Positions 45,618 through 54,750 of a DNA stretch of 64,000 nt are shown here, piece by piece; positions within the stretch are counted from its first letter, which is position 1; each line of letters starts with the position of its first letter. A program made the position numbers and the translations under genes. The stretch comes from Gammaproteobacteria bacterium (GTDB lineage: Bacteria > Pseudomonadota > Gammaproteobacteria > Ga0077536): the NCBI GenBank assembly GCA_024234975.1, contig JACKNH010000005.1, forward strand, positions 320,341-384,340, written 5' to 3'. A model generated the notes under the pieces. The model worked only from the letters and a program-made list of their open reading frames with translations. It did not search any database and was not told the origin of the DNA.

Positions 45618-46394
45618 CTACGGTTTGAGCGTGTAGACGATTGCAGAACTGCCAAGCAGCCAGGCCATGGATTTGCGCCAACGCAGCGGGAGCAGACTGC
45701 CAAGAATCATGTGCCCGGAATAGTACAAGCCGACGGGTTCAATCCTGATGCGGTCATAACCAAGTGCACGTAATCGCTTCAACCACGCCCGTCGACTGAA
45801 GGTATAAAGCTCGGTAAACGCATTTCCCTGCTCCCCATGGCGCGGCACTTTGATGTAGTGCAGGAGCAAACCCGCGATCGTCCGGGCCCGGCGCATGGGC
45901 GCCACAGGCGCGGCGTCTGCCTGTTCCCGTTGTGCTGCCGGCCGGTACACCAGTCTGGCAGCTTTCTGCACCATCTCGATGTAGTGCGCGATGATCGTCC
46001 ACCAGCGCCAACTGGCCGAAGGCATCACGTGAACACATATCCCGCCTGGCCGAAGAACACGCCTGATTTCGCGATCAAGTCGCTCCAGATCCTTGACGTG
46101 TTCGAGAACATTGGATGAAAAAATTACGTCGAAGCTCGCCGCTGGATACGGCAGGTGGCTGCCGTCATACGTGTGGACATCGTAGAGGCGATCGTTCCGG
46201 TAATTGCTCTCTTCTACATCAATCGATTCGATTGCGTAGCCCCAGTTGTCGAGAACCCGTGCTTGATATCCGGTACCACCACCAAGCTCGAGAATCGACG
46301 CGCTGGCGGGTAACTGTGTACGGACCACCGCAAGTTCGTGGTCGCGAATCTGGTGGAGGAAATCAATTTCGAACATTCGTCCATATCCGGACAT
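45618..46394 (-). CDS. class I SAM methyltransferase (Methyltransf_11 type)
   Basis: 258 residues. Motif I SILELGGGTGYQARVLDNWG, acidic ESIDVEES, FDVIFSSNVLEHVKDLE and VLRPGGICVHVMPS are all present. The C-terminal third is helical with a basic face and aromatic segments (SRRAWLKRLRALGYDRI). It lacks the GPAH module, unlike other methyltransferases here. Convergent with the tandem glycosyltransferase and divergent from wzm; a glycan or lipid-carrier target is likely by context only. Confidence 0.85.
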   Translation of the reverse strand: MSGYGRMFEIDFLHQIRDHELAVVRTQLPASASILELGGGTGYQARVLDNWGYAIESIDVEESNYRNDRLYDVHTYDGSHLPYPAASFDVIFSSNVLEHVKDLERLDREIRRVLRPGGICVHVMPSASWRWWTIIAHYIEMVQKAARLVYRPAAQREQADAAPVAPMRRARTIAGLLLHYIKVPRHGEQGNAFTELYTFSRRAWLKRLRALGYDRIRIEPVGLYYSGHMILGSLLPLRWRKSMAWLLGSSAIVYTLKP

Positions 46395-46629
46395 TGAGCG
46401 GAGCCAAGTCTAACGCATCAACGATCCTGGCGTGGCCGGTCGAACGCCATCAATCCGTCCGGCGGCCGGGGCGCATAACCTTGTCTGGGTCAGCCTGCTC
46501 TGGCAGACTACCGCGCCGGATCGTCTGGCATTTCGCACATAACGCGCACCAGTGGGCAATTTGTGGCCACACAGGCGACAGTCGGCGAAACACGCTCCCT
46601 AAACCCTGCGCGGGATTGCTCAAGCGCCC

Positions 46630-47475
46630 ATGCTTCATCTGAAAATTTTCAGCCCCAAGGCCAACTTTCTCGCGTTCACGGAGGCGTACGGCACTATCGC
46701 CCGGCATCGCGCGCTGGTGTTCGAAATGACCCGGCGCGAGATCGTGGAACGATATGCCGGTCAGATTCTCGGCGCCGGCTGGTCACTGTTATCGCCTCTG
46801 CTGACAATGGCAGTCTATGTGCTGGTCTTCGCCTTTGTGTTTCGTGGGCGCCTGTCGGAACAGGATACCGGCGGCGCGGGCTACATCAGCTATGTTCTTG
46901 CCGGTCTGGTGCCGTGGATGGCGTTTCAGGATGCCGTGAGCCGGTCGGTAGGCGTGGTCCTGGCGCATAGCAACCTGGTCAAGCAGATCGTTTTTCCCAC
47001 CGAGATCCTGCCGTTGAAAGTAGCTCTTGCGAGCCTGCCGGGGCTGGCCGTAGGACTGACCGTGGTAGTGATTGCAGGGGCGATATCCGGTTATCTGAGA
47101 CCCATCTATTTCATAGGACTGATGCCGATCGCGATTATCAGTTTCGTCATGATGATTGCTGGCATTGCCTACATTCTTGCCGCTTTCGGTGTGTTCCTCA
47201 AAGATCTTCGCGAGTTGATAAGTTTTCTGCTGGCGATTGGCATGTTTCTGCACCCGATTCTGTATGCACCTGAATTCGCGCCGCAATGGTTGAGACCGGT
47301 GTTCGCGTTCAGCCCAATCACGCACATGGTCTGGTGTTTCCGCGGCGCCTTGTTCGGGCCGCTTGACTGGCATCCATGGTCCTGGCTCTGGTTCCCGTTA
47401 TTTTCACTGTTGGTCTTCATGGTCGGATGGCGAACATTCCGTATGTTGAAGCCGACCTTCGGTAATGCGCTATGA
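46630..47475 (+). CDS. wzm: polysaccharide ABC exporter permease (Wzm)
   Basis: 281 residues, ABC-2 type with six TM helices. REIVERYAGQILGAGWSLLSPLLTM is the typical start of Wzm/KpsM/TagG permeases. It forms the membrane channel that flips a completed lipid-linked glycan to the periplasm. Its stop overlaps the ATPase start (ATGA). The 235 bases upstream hold no clear promoter. Confidence 0.92.
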   Translation: MLHLKIFSPKANFLAFTEAYGTIARHRALVFEMTRREIVERYAGQILGAGWSLLSPLLTMAVYVLVFAFVFRGRLSEQDTGGAGYISYVLAGLVPWMAFQDAVSRSVGVVLAHSNLVKQIVFPTEILPLKVALASLPGLAVGLTVVVIAGAISGYLRPIYFIGLMPIAIISFVMMIAGIAYILAAFGVFLKDLRELISFLLAIGMFLHPILYAPEFAPQWLRPVFAFSPITHMVWCFRGALFGPLDWHPWSWLWFPLFSLLVFMVGWRTFRMLKPTFGNAL

Positions 47476-48884
47476 CGCGACCGGCAATTTCGGTCAGAAA
47501 CCTGAGCAAGACGTTCCGGGTCTGGAACAAACCGGCGGACATGCTCAAGGAAGCCATCACCGGCACGGTTCGCCATGTCGATTTTCAGGCGCTGTCCGAC
47601 ATCAGTTTCGACGTGGAACGCGGTTCGGTGGTCGGTCTGCTAGGTCGCAATGGCGCCGGGAAGAGCACGCTGCTGCGAATCATCGCAGGCACTCTGGATT
47701 CCTCCGGAGGATCGGTCTCGGTGGCAGGGAGGATTGCCGCGATTCTGGAACTGGGTACCGGATTCCATCCGGAATACTCCGGGCGCGAAAACGTCTTTCT
47801 CGGTGGCATGTGTCTGGGAATGACGCGCGAGCAGATTCGCGACAGGTTTGATGAAATCGTGGATTTTGCTGAACTGTGGGATTTTATCGATCAGCCATTT
47901 CGAACCTATTCGAGTGGAATGCAGGGGCGATTGACGTTCGCCGTGGCAACCTCGGTCGACCCTGATGTGCTTATCGTTGACGAGGCGCTTGCCGTAGGCG
48001 ACGCCCGGTTTGCGTTGAAGTCGTTTGATCGGATTCGCCGCTTCAAGGAGGCAGGCAAGAGTATCCTGTTGGTCAGCCATAGCATCAACCAGATAAACAC
48101 CATCTGCGACCACGCAATATTGCTGGAAAAGGGCCGCGTCGTCGCCGAAGGTGAGCCCGCCCAGGTAGGCAATATTTATCACGAGTTACTGTTCGGCACC
48201 GTTCAGGATCAACCGTCGCAGTTGTCGCGGACGGCCGGGAAGCTGCCTGTGTCCGCGGCGGCGACTGCGACAGATGCGCCGGCCGTATCCGGCCCGGCAT
48301 CAGACAATCCGATTGGCGATGCGGTAGCCCGGCCAGCGCAGCTGACGGCGGTTGATCCCGTTGCAGGGCAGGAGCCGCTGCCAGCGGATGGCGATGTCGC
48401 AGGTCCGTCGGATCGCGAGCACCGCTACGGTGATGGCGGCGCAACCATCACGGCGTTTTACATCGCCGATCAACGCGGCGAGCCGACCAACGTTTTGCGA
48501 AGCACCGAAACCTATACATTCGTATTGCAAGTGACTGCGACTCGGGATCTGGAGGACCTGAGCACCGGGTTCCTCATTCGAACCCCGATGGGGGTGGAAG
48601 TGTTTGGCGCCAACACTCATCTGATTCGGCCATTTGTCCGCTTCCGAATGAACGCAGGACAATCGACGACATTGAAGGCGACGTTCCGCGCCAACCTGGC
48701 ACACGGAACCTATTTCGCAAGCGGCGGCCTGGCGACCCGCGCGGGAAAGCAGCACGATTTTCGTTTCGACGCGCTGCAGTTCATCGTCGAACCGGTTCCC
48801 TTCATTCATGATGCGTCGCTGGCCAACCTGGAAATGAAATTTCAGGTTCCGGACGAAATACTGGAACCGCACGGACAACTCTGA
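47472..48884 (+). CDS. wzt: polysaccharide ABC exporter ATPase with C-terminal glycan-binding domain (Wzt)
   Basis: 470 residues. ATPase domain (1 to about 235): Walker A GRNGAGKSTLLRIIAG, signature YSSGMQGRLTFAVATS, Walker B VLIVDEALAVGD and switch VSHSINQI. A low-complexity linker (about 250-315) leads to a beta-sandwich domain (about 320-465) as in O9a Wzt, where it recognises the modified non-reducing end of the chain. Its presence predicts a terminating modification, often methylation, which fits the local methyltransferases. Confidence 0.92.
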   Translation: MTRPAISVRNLSKTFRVWNKPADMLKEAITGTVRHVDFQALSDISFDVERGSVVGLLGRNGAGKSTLLRIIAGTLDSSGGSVSVAGRIAAILELGTGFHPEYSGRENVFLGGMCLGMTREQIRDRFDEIVDFAELWDFIDQPFRTYSSGMQGRLTFAVATSVDPDVLIVDEALAVGDARFALKSFDRIRRFKEAGKSILLVSHSINQINTICDHAILLEKGRVVAEGEPAQVGNIYHELLFGTVQDQPSQLSRTAGKLPVSAAATATDAPAVSGPASDNPIGDAVARPAQLTAVDPVAGQEPLPADGDVAGPSDREHRYGDGGATITAFYIADQRGEPTNVLRSTETYTFVLQVTATRDLEDLSTGFLIRTPMGVEVFGANTHLIRPFVRFRMNAGQSTTLKATFRANLAHGTYFASGGLATRAGKQHDFRFDALQFIVEPVPFIHDASLANLEMKFQVPDEILEPHGQL

Positions 48885-48949
48885 AAAAATACCTGAGGTG
48901 GTCAAGTCACGTCTGGTTGGCCGGGAACGAGTCTTCCGGGTGCAAGCGA

Positions 48950-48969
48950 TGTCGGGCACGCACCCGACA
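48950..48969 (+). terminator. weak hairpin after wzt
   Basis: A 7-bp stem (TGTCGGG with CCCGACA, 48950-48956 and 48963-48969) and 6-base loop within the 258-base gap before the next gene. No T-run follows. Could be a weak terminator or mRNA-stabilising structure; nothing else recognisable is in the gap. Confidence 0.35.
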
Positions 48970-49142
48970 CATCGCAGCAAGCAACCGTTGGCAGGATTGT
49001 ATGCATCAGTGGTATCCGAAGACGGTCCACACCGGTTGGCATTGAGCCTGCGTCACCCTTGCGGCAGGTCTGATCTGGCCAGGTATGCCGGATTGACTCA
49101 GTCGCTGGCAGGACGACCCGGGCCGTGTGTCTAAGGCGAATA

Positions 49143-50201
49143 ATGGAACTCCATATCAACATAGCAGTGCTGCTCGACGAGTGGACGAAGCGTTACGGAA
49201 TTACCGGACCCGTCCTGGGACTGGGTATGGGGCAGCCCGCCTTCAGCAAGCTCGAACTTGCAACCGTCCGGGCGAGCGGCAGCAATGACAACGCTGCAGA
49301 CGCCGGGGACGCGTACACAGCAGAGGGCCTGGTCGACGAATTGTTTGGCGCCGGTACACAGTTGCGGCGCATGGAGACGCCGGCGCCGCAACGCTGGTCC
49401 GTCCAGGGTGCGACGGCAGATGCGCTGGCAGGGATTGAGCCCTCGGCATTCGGCCTGGTGATCGACCTGCTGGACCTCGGCCGGCACTTCGACTGCACGT
49501 CAGCGCTGAATACGATTCGCCATGCGGTAGCGGAGGGTGGATATATATTCCATCTGGTTCCATGCAACAACTTCGCTGGCGATGGCTACTGGCAGCTCAG
49601 CCCGAGGACGCTACGCGACTATTATCTTGGTCAGTCGTTCGACATCCTCGAGTCGGCGCTTGTCGAATTTGATCCGGCCATTGATGACGGTCATCGATGG
49701 CGGCTCCGTGCGTTGAGCGACGCGGAAATATGCGGCTCGGCACAACTGGTCACCGGCCAGGCCAGAATGATGTATGCGTTGCTCGCAAGGGCCGGCGCTG
49801 TGAAGCACGAACCCGCGAGTGCCGGCCGCATGGCAATGTCGCGTTGGTTTCCGACGTTTGAACTGTTTTACGGGGTCCGGACGGTGGAACCCCGCCTGCT
49901 GGTTGTGCCATTGACTGCGCCTGCGCATCGGGACGGACACTCGTGGCAGGCGCAGACGAACGAGCTGAATCGATTCGCGGATACGATGACGAATCCGCTC
50001 CGTTCCCGGGTCGTGTTGCTGGAGAATGACGTGGCGCTGGGGCCGCCACACACGGAACACCAGGCCATCACGGAGGTGGGCGCCGGGGCATTCTCCCATT
50101 GGGGTGACAAAATCGTATTTTCCAGTTCCGACAATACCAGTCCGGCGGAAAACGGTCGCACGTATGTTGCAGTGTTACCGTGGCGCGGTGAGATCCCGTG
50201 A
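49143..50201 (+). CDS. degenerate methyltransferase-like protein with C-terminal GPAH module
   Basis: 352 residues from ATG 49143 (after AAGGCG). The N-terminal 200 residues have a methyltransferase-like rhythm (LVIDLLDLGRHFDC, IRHAVAEGGYIFHLVPCNN, LSPRTLRDYY), but the region where motif I would be (GPVLGLGMGQPAF) is poor, so AdoMet binding may be lost. Middle residues 200-280 are unassigned. Residues 285-345 are the module (ALGPPHTEHQAI, GAGAFSHW, FSSSDNTSPAENGRTY), with Asp and Arg of the DIR motif replaced. Confidence 0.6.
   Translation: MELHINIAVLLDEWTKRYGITGPVLGLGMGQPAFSKLELATVRASGSNDNAADAGDAYTAEGLVDELFGAGTQLRRMETPAPQRWSVQGATADALAGIEPSAFGLVIDLLDLGRHFDCTSALNTIRHAVAEGGYIFHLVPCNNFAGDGYWQLSPRTLRDYYLGQSFDILESALVEFDPAIDDGHRWRLRALSDAEICGSAQLVTGQARMMYALLARAGAVKHEPASAGRMAMSRWFPTFELFYGVRTVEPRLLVVPLTAPAHRDGHSWQAQTNELNRFADTMTNPLRSRVVLLENDVALGPPHTEHQAITEVGAGAFSHWGDKIVFSSSDNTSPAENGRTYVAVLPWRGEIP
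49995..50177 (+). repeat. GPAH module, copy 3
   Basis: Residues 285-345 of the protein at 49143. ALGPPHTEHQAI departs from DIR; AFSHW and FSSSDNTSPAENGRTY are conserved. Confidence 0.8.
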
Positions 50202-50269
50202 TCAATGCGGTGCGTACAAAAAGGTACGCAAGCGAACCAACAATAATTAATGGGCCAGGTGGGGAATCC

Positions 50270-51703
50270 ATGACACAAACTGCTGCTGACAATCACCGCG
50301 CAGAAGTCAGGAAGGGCGAGCGTTTCGAGTTCGGCAAGAATTGGGCGCGTTTTCTCAGCGTCCTCAATGACGACAGGATAGAACTGGCACGTCAGTCGCT
50401 GCTTCGCACGCTGAAGGTGGAGGATCTTGCAGGCAGGACTTTTGTCGATATCGGTTCGGGAAGCGGTTTGTTCAGCCTCGTTGCGCGCAAACTCGGTGCC
50501 CGTGTGCATTCATTCGATTTCGATACGCAGTCCTTTGCGTGTACGTCAGAACTTCGGCGACGCTACTTCGACGGCGATCCGGACTGGACCGTCGAACAGG
50601 CTTCGGTGCTGGATACCGGGTACCTGAATCGGTTGGGCCAGTTCGATATCGTGTATTCGTGGGGCGTACTGCATCACACCGGCCAGATGTGGCAGGCGTT
50701 GGACAACGTCAAACCGCTGGTGAAAATGGGCGGCAAGTTGTTCATAGCAATCTATAACGACCAGGGCGCTCCGACGGACCGTTGGGCCTCGGTCAAGAAA
50801 ACCTACAACAGTCTGCCGGGGCCACTGAAACTGCTGTATGCGCTGAAAATCATCGCCAGCGAGGAAAGTCATTCCCTGCGTGATTCGTTGCGATCCGGCG
50901 GTTTGAACGTGTGGCTGAGCAACTGGCGTGACTACAGCGTGACCAGCACGCGTGGCATGAGCAAGTGGCACGACTGGATAGACTGGATTGGGGGCTACCC
51001 GTACGAACGCGCCACGGTGGAACAGATGGTCGATTTCTACGGCAAGGACGGATTCCGACTGGAGGAACTCGTCGATCGCAGTTCAGGTTACGGATGCAAT
51101 GAATTCGTCTTTGATCGCGTGGCGCCGCTGGGAACCGCAATTGATGTACAGATTTCAGGGGGCCAGTCATTCACCCGGCGATTCGGACACCGGCTGAGCG
51201 GGCCTTACCAGGTAACGGCCGCCGGCTGGACCGCGGCGCTACCCGAGATGGCGCCAGCTGCGCCCGGGTTTGAATTGACCTTGTTCCGCGATGAAGTACT
51301 GGTTGGGCCAGTTGTCCCGCAGGACGATGGCCGCATTGTCGTCGCACCGTCGGAAACCTCCATGGAACAACTTGAGACGAGCCGGATGGTTGTCGCACAG
51401 GTACGTGTCTGTCAGCCGCCCGAGCATGCTTTTTCACACCTGCGTGGCCACATGTGGGGCTGGAGCGCACCAGACCTGGAAACCGTGGCGGACAACGCCG
51501 GCGACGGTGGCACGCCGTCGCCCGTATATGTCTTCCACCGCGGGCGCCAGTTGCCCTGGCCTCACTCGCTGCACGACGATATCAACAATTATGGTGAGGG
51601 CCGGTTTTCACATTGGGGTCAGTGGGTGTATTTCTCGCTGCCGGACGGCGTGGACCCCAATGGTCAACGGGACGAACTGCAACTACTGGTCGGCCAGTCC
51701 TGA
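50270..51703 (+). CDS. class I SAM methyltransferase with C-terminal GPAH module
   Basis: About 477 residues. ATG 50270 is chosen because CAGGTGGGGAATC precedes it; an in-frame start at 50198 would overlap the upstream stop. Methyltransferase domain (about 40-240): FVDIGSGSGLFSLVARKLGA, HSFDFDTQSF, FDIVYSWGVLHHTG and GGKLFIAIYND. Residues about 285-410 are an unassigned beta-rich segment. The last 62 residues are a divergent module: PWPHSLHDDI, GEGRFSHW, FSLPDGVDPNG. It lies in a co-directional run from wzm to 57494. Confidence 0.82.
   Translation: MTQTAADNHRAEVRKGERFEFGKNWARFLSVLNDDRIELARQSLLRTLKVEDLAGRTFVDIGSGSGLFSLVARKLGARVHSFDFDTQSFACTSELRRRYFDGDPDWTVEQASVLDTGYLNRLGQFDIVYSWGVLHHTGQMWQALDNVKPLVKMGGKLFIAIYNDQGAPTDRWASVKKTYNSLPGPLKLLYALKIIASEESHSLRDSLRSGGLNVWLSNWRDYSVTSTRGMSKWHDWIDWIGGYPYERATVEQMVDFYGKDGFRLEELVDRSSGYGCNEFVFDRVAPLGTAIDVQISGGQSFTRRFGHRLSGPYQVTAAGWTAALPEMAPAAPGFELTLFRDEVLVGPVVPQDDGRIVVAPSETSMEQLETSRMVVAQVRVCQPPEHAFSHLRGHMWGWSAPDLETVADNAGDGGTPSPVYVFHRGRQLPWPHSLHDDINNYGEGRFSHWGQWVYFSLPDGVDPNGQRDELQLLVGQS
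51515..51700 (+). repeat. GPAH module, copy 4 (divergent)
   Basis: C-terminus of the methyltransferase at 50270. PHSLHDDI and GRFSHW are kept; STSDN is replaced by SLPDG and NGR by NGQ. Confidence 0.75.
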
Positions 51704-51733
51704 CGGACAGGTGCTGCAAGGCACCTTCAACGT

Positions 51734-54721
51734 ATGCCATATCGAATTACCTGGACGCCCGAACTGATTGCCAGATTCTGGGATGGTGTCGCCCAGTCGG
51801 CCGCGCTGGACGCGATGAGTTTCGAGAATCTTGCAGGTCTGGTTCTCATCGAACAACTGCAACCATGGCTCACCGCCGGTGCCCGCTGCCTCAATTTTGG
51901 TGGCGGTAGCGGTCGACTGACCCGGCTGCTCGTCGAAGCCGGCATTCCGACGGCCCACTTCGAACCCAGCGTCAACCGCGCTCAACTGGTAGCTCAGGAA
52001 CTACAGGATCATCCACTGTTCCTGGGCTGCATCGGGTTGGATACGGCGACAACGTTTGACGTCGTGATATGCACGGAAGTCATCGAGCATATCCTGGAAG
52101 GCGAACGCGATGTTTTCATGGCCGCCCTGGCATCCGCCGTCGCGCCTGGCGGGCGCCTGATTCTTACCACTCCCTACAATGAAAACCTCGGCAATTCGAT
52201 GGTGTATTGCCCGGTCTGCGATTCAACCTTCCATCGATGGCAGCATCAACGCGCGTGGGACATTCCGGAACTGCGCACGTTGCTGGCACATTGGCACATG
52301 GAAGAAGAATGGATCGGGCTGGTCGGATACGATGACATCGGGCCGATTCGCGAATTCAATCTCAAGTACAGACTGCGCGAACCCTGGGGCAGGATGTACG
52401 ACCTTGCGGACGGAACCCGGATCCCGGTCCTCGGTAGCGGCGATCGCATTTTCTTTGTCGGCAGGCGCGTTGGCCATTTGGTTGAAACGGCGGCCGCCAG
52501 CGTACTGGCCAATGTCCGTGACAGTACCGAACCCCCATTGTTTGTCGCCAGGCCGGCCGTTGCCGAAACCGTTCAAGCGCATGACGTGCAGGCAAAGCCG
52601 CACACCATCGATGCCCGTTCGTTGCTCGTCCGTCAGTTGCAGCAGGGACTGCAGCAGGTCGTGGCGCGCGGTGCGTACCCGATAGTCGTGACGCCCAAGT
52701 CCCTGCAAGGTGTGGTGCGTGATGCCCCGGTGGTGGTGCTGGGAGATGCATTTTTTGACCCCCTCGCGGTCCGCAGCCAGAGCAACGGCGACGGCACGTC
52801 AGATACTATTGAAAACTCCCCAGGTGGGCGCTCGGATACTGATGCAGTGTTGGTTTTTCCAGGCGATCTGTCCGAGCTGCAGCACGCATTTGAAGCCGGC
52901 TTGCTGCCGCAACCGCCCAGCGCAATGGTCCTGCATGAGGGCAAGTGGGAGCAGGTCCGATTGCGCGCACCCAGTCCTCGCCAGGCCGCAACGCACGACG
53001 ATTACCCCACTCTGGCGCGGGCTTGGCGCAAAGTGCTGGATCGATTTGAGCCGGACGCGATCGAAAGCCTGCGCAAGAAAATCTGGATTAGACAGCTGCA
53101 GCCCATGGTTGATCGTCGGGAGCAGGCGATACTCAACACCTTGCTGCATCCGGGCGAATTTCCCTATCGGCTGCGCAGCGTCATCGAGGGTCGCATTCTG
53201 CTGGGCATCGGTTCGCTCAGCAGCGGTGGCGCGGAACGCCAGATTCTGAATACGGCGCGCGGCCTGCGGGAGCGCGGCATCCGCGATGTACACCTGCTCG
53301 TTGAGTACCTCTACGATAGCGAGGCGAATGCGTTTCATCTTGAAACCGCACGCGAGGCTGTTGCCAGTCTTGATGTCGTGCCGGCGTCCGATGCCGGCGC
53401 CATCGGCTGGGCCAGACAGCACCCGATGTTCCTCGATGTACTGACCCCGGGACTGGTGGAGCGCATCGTTGCAGCGGGCAAGGTGATCAGACGTCTGTCA
53501 CCGGAAGTGGTTCAGCTGAGTCTGGACTGGACCAATATCACGTTGGGAATTGCCGCAGTGCTTGCCGGCGTTCCGCATATCTTCATCTCCGGACGAAATC
53601 TGGCGCCGGTTCATTTCGAGTTCTTCCAGTGGTTCATGTTTCCTGCGTACCGCGCCTTGCTCAAATGCCGGAACGTCAAACTGCTGAACAACAGCGAAGC
53701 CGGCAAGTACGACTATGCTGCCTGGCTGCGCATGAACCCTGATGACGTTGGGGTGTTGCGCAATGGCGTTCGCAGCGATCATTTTTCCTGCATGGCCGAT
53801 GGGGAACGCGCCGCGGCGCGGCAGGCGCTGGGCATTGCCGATGATGTGCCGGTGATCGCCGGGGCGTTCCGGCTGTCCGCGGAGAAGCGACCGTTTCTCT
53901 GGCTGCGAAGTGCCGCCCGGATCAAGGCAGTACGTCCCGACACCGTATTCCTGCTGTGCGGTGCCGGTCCACTGCGTGACGAAATCGAGCGGGTCGGCCG
54001 GCAATTGGGACTTGAGAACAACCTGCGGATGCTTGGCACACGGTCGGATATCCGGGAGATTTTCGCGGCGGCCGATATCGTCATGCAGACATCTCTGCAG
54101 GAAGGGACACCGAACACATTGATTGAAGCCCAGGCCCTTGGGGTCGCGGTCGTGACAACCCCGGCCTTCGGCGCGGCGGAAGCCGTTGAACACGGCGTAA
54201 CCGGGGTGGTTGTCAAAAGTGACCGACCCTCAACCATCGCCCAGGCGGCGCTACGCATTCTCGGCGACAACGAATTCCGCGCCCGGCTGGCGCAGACGGG
54301 GCCTGAATTCATCGAGCGTCGTTTCGGCTTCAAACGCATGATCGACGATACTTTGCTCACCTACACCGATGCCGGTGTGGCGTGGGCCGCCGATGCCTTG
54401 CCCGATGAATTGAAGTACCGTCACGCAATGGCGTTGACGCAAATGTACGCCGAGCAAGGCCATGCCTATGTCATAGATATGCCCGAGGAGTGGGCGGCGT
54501 TCACTGACGAGGCAGGTCGTTCGACGCGTTCACCGGTGGAAGTACTGGAGGACGGCAAGCGGTTGGGCCCTGCGCATACGCCGCACGACGTCATTCGAAC
54601 GACCGGGCGTGGGGCTTTCTCGCACTGGGCCAATAAATTATACTTTTCGACCTCGGATAACTCGGATCCCATCAGCAACGGCAGAGAGTACAAAGCCGTC
54701 GTATTTCGGGCTAACCGCTGA
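51734..54721 (+). CDS. fusion: SAM methyltransferase - GT4 glycosyltransferase - GPAH module
   Basis: 995 residues. Domain 1 (1 to about 240) is a methyltransferase with RCLNFGGGSGRLTRLL, VICTEVIEHI, PGGRLILTTPYNE and a CPVC pair. Residues 240-475 are unassigned. Domain 2 (about 478-900) is a GT-B transferase: LLGIGSLSSGGAERQILN, ISGRNLAPVHF, NNSEAGKYDY, GAFRLSAEKRP and LQEGTPNTLIEAQALGVAVVTT. Domain 3 (933-990) is the module with full consensus (RLGPAHTPHDVIR, AFSHW, FSTSDNSDPISNGREY). Sugar addition and methylation could be coupled in one chain. Confidence 0.85.
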   Translation: MPYRITWTPELIARFWDGVAQSAALDAMSFENLAGLVLIEQLQPWLTAGARCLNFGGGSGRLTRLLVEAGIPTAHFEPSVNRAQLVAQELQDHPLFLGCIGLDTATTFDVVICTEVIEHILEGERDVFMAALASAVAPGGRLILTTPYNENLGNSMVYCPVCDSTFHRWQHQRAWDIPELRTLLAHWHMEEEWIGLVGYDDIGPIREFNLKYRLREPWGRMYDLADGTRIPVLGSGDRIFFVGRRVGHLVETAAASVLANVRDSTEPPLFVARPAVAETVQAHDVQAKPHTIDARSLLVRQLQQGLQQVVARGAYPIVVTPKSLQGVVRDAPVVVLGDAFFDPLAVRSQSNGDGTSDTIENSPGGRSDTDAVLVFPGDLSELQHAFEAGLLPQPPSAMVLHEGKWEQVRLRAPSPRQAATHDDYPTLARAWRKVLDRFEPDAIESLRKKIWIRQLQPMVDRREQAILNTLLHPGEFPYRLRSVIEGRILLGIGSLSSGGAERQILNTARGLRERGIRDVHLLVEYLYDSEANAFHLETAREAVASLDVVPASDAGAIGWARQHPMFLDVLTPGLVERIVAAGKVIRRLSPEVVQLSLDWTNITLGIAAVLAGVPHIFISGRNLAPVHFEFFQWFMFPAYRALLKCRNVKLLNNSEAGKYDYAAWLRMNPDDVGVLRNGVRSDHFSCMADGERAAARQALGIADDVPVIAGAFRLSAEKRPFLWLRSAARIKAVRPDTVFLLCGAGPLRDEIERVGRQLGLENNLRMLGTRSDIREIFAAADIVMQTSLQEGTPNTLIEAQALGVAVVTTPAFGAAEAVEHGVTGVVVKSDRPSTIAQAALRILGDNEFRARLAQTGPEFIERRFGFKRMIDDTLLTYTDAGVAWAADALPDELKYRHAMALTQMYAEQGHAYVIDMPEEWAAFTDEAGRSTRSPVEVLEDGKRLGPAHTPHDVIRTTGRGAFSHWANKLYFSTSDNSDPISNGREYKAVVFRANR
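54530..54718 (+). repeat. GPAH module, copy 5
   Basis: C-terminal 63 residues of the fusion at 51734: RLGPAHTPHDVIR, GAFSHW, FSTSDNSDPISNGREY. Confidence 0.88.
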
Positions 54722-54750
54722 AGTCTGAAAACGCGAGGGGGAAGCCACAG

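Noticed and set aside
48898..49134. Possible 78-residue gene between wzt and the 49143 gene
   Set aside because: Its GTG start overlaps the only SD-like sequence, there is no motif, and the frame is short. Kept as intergenic.
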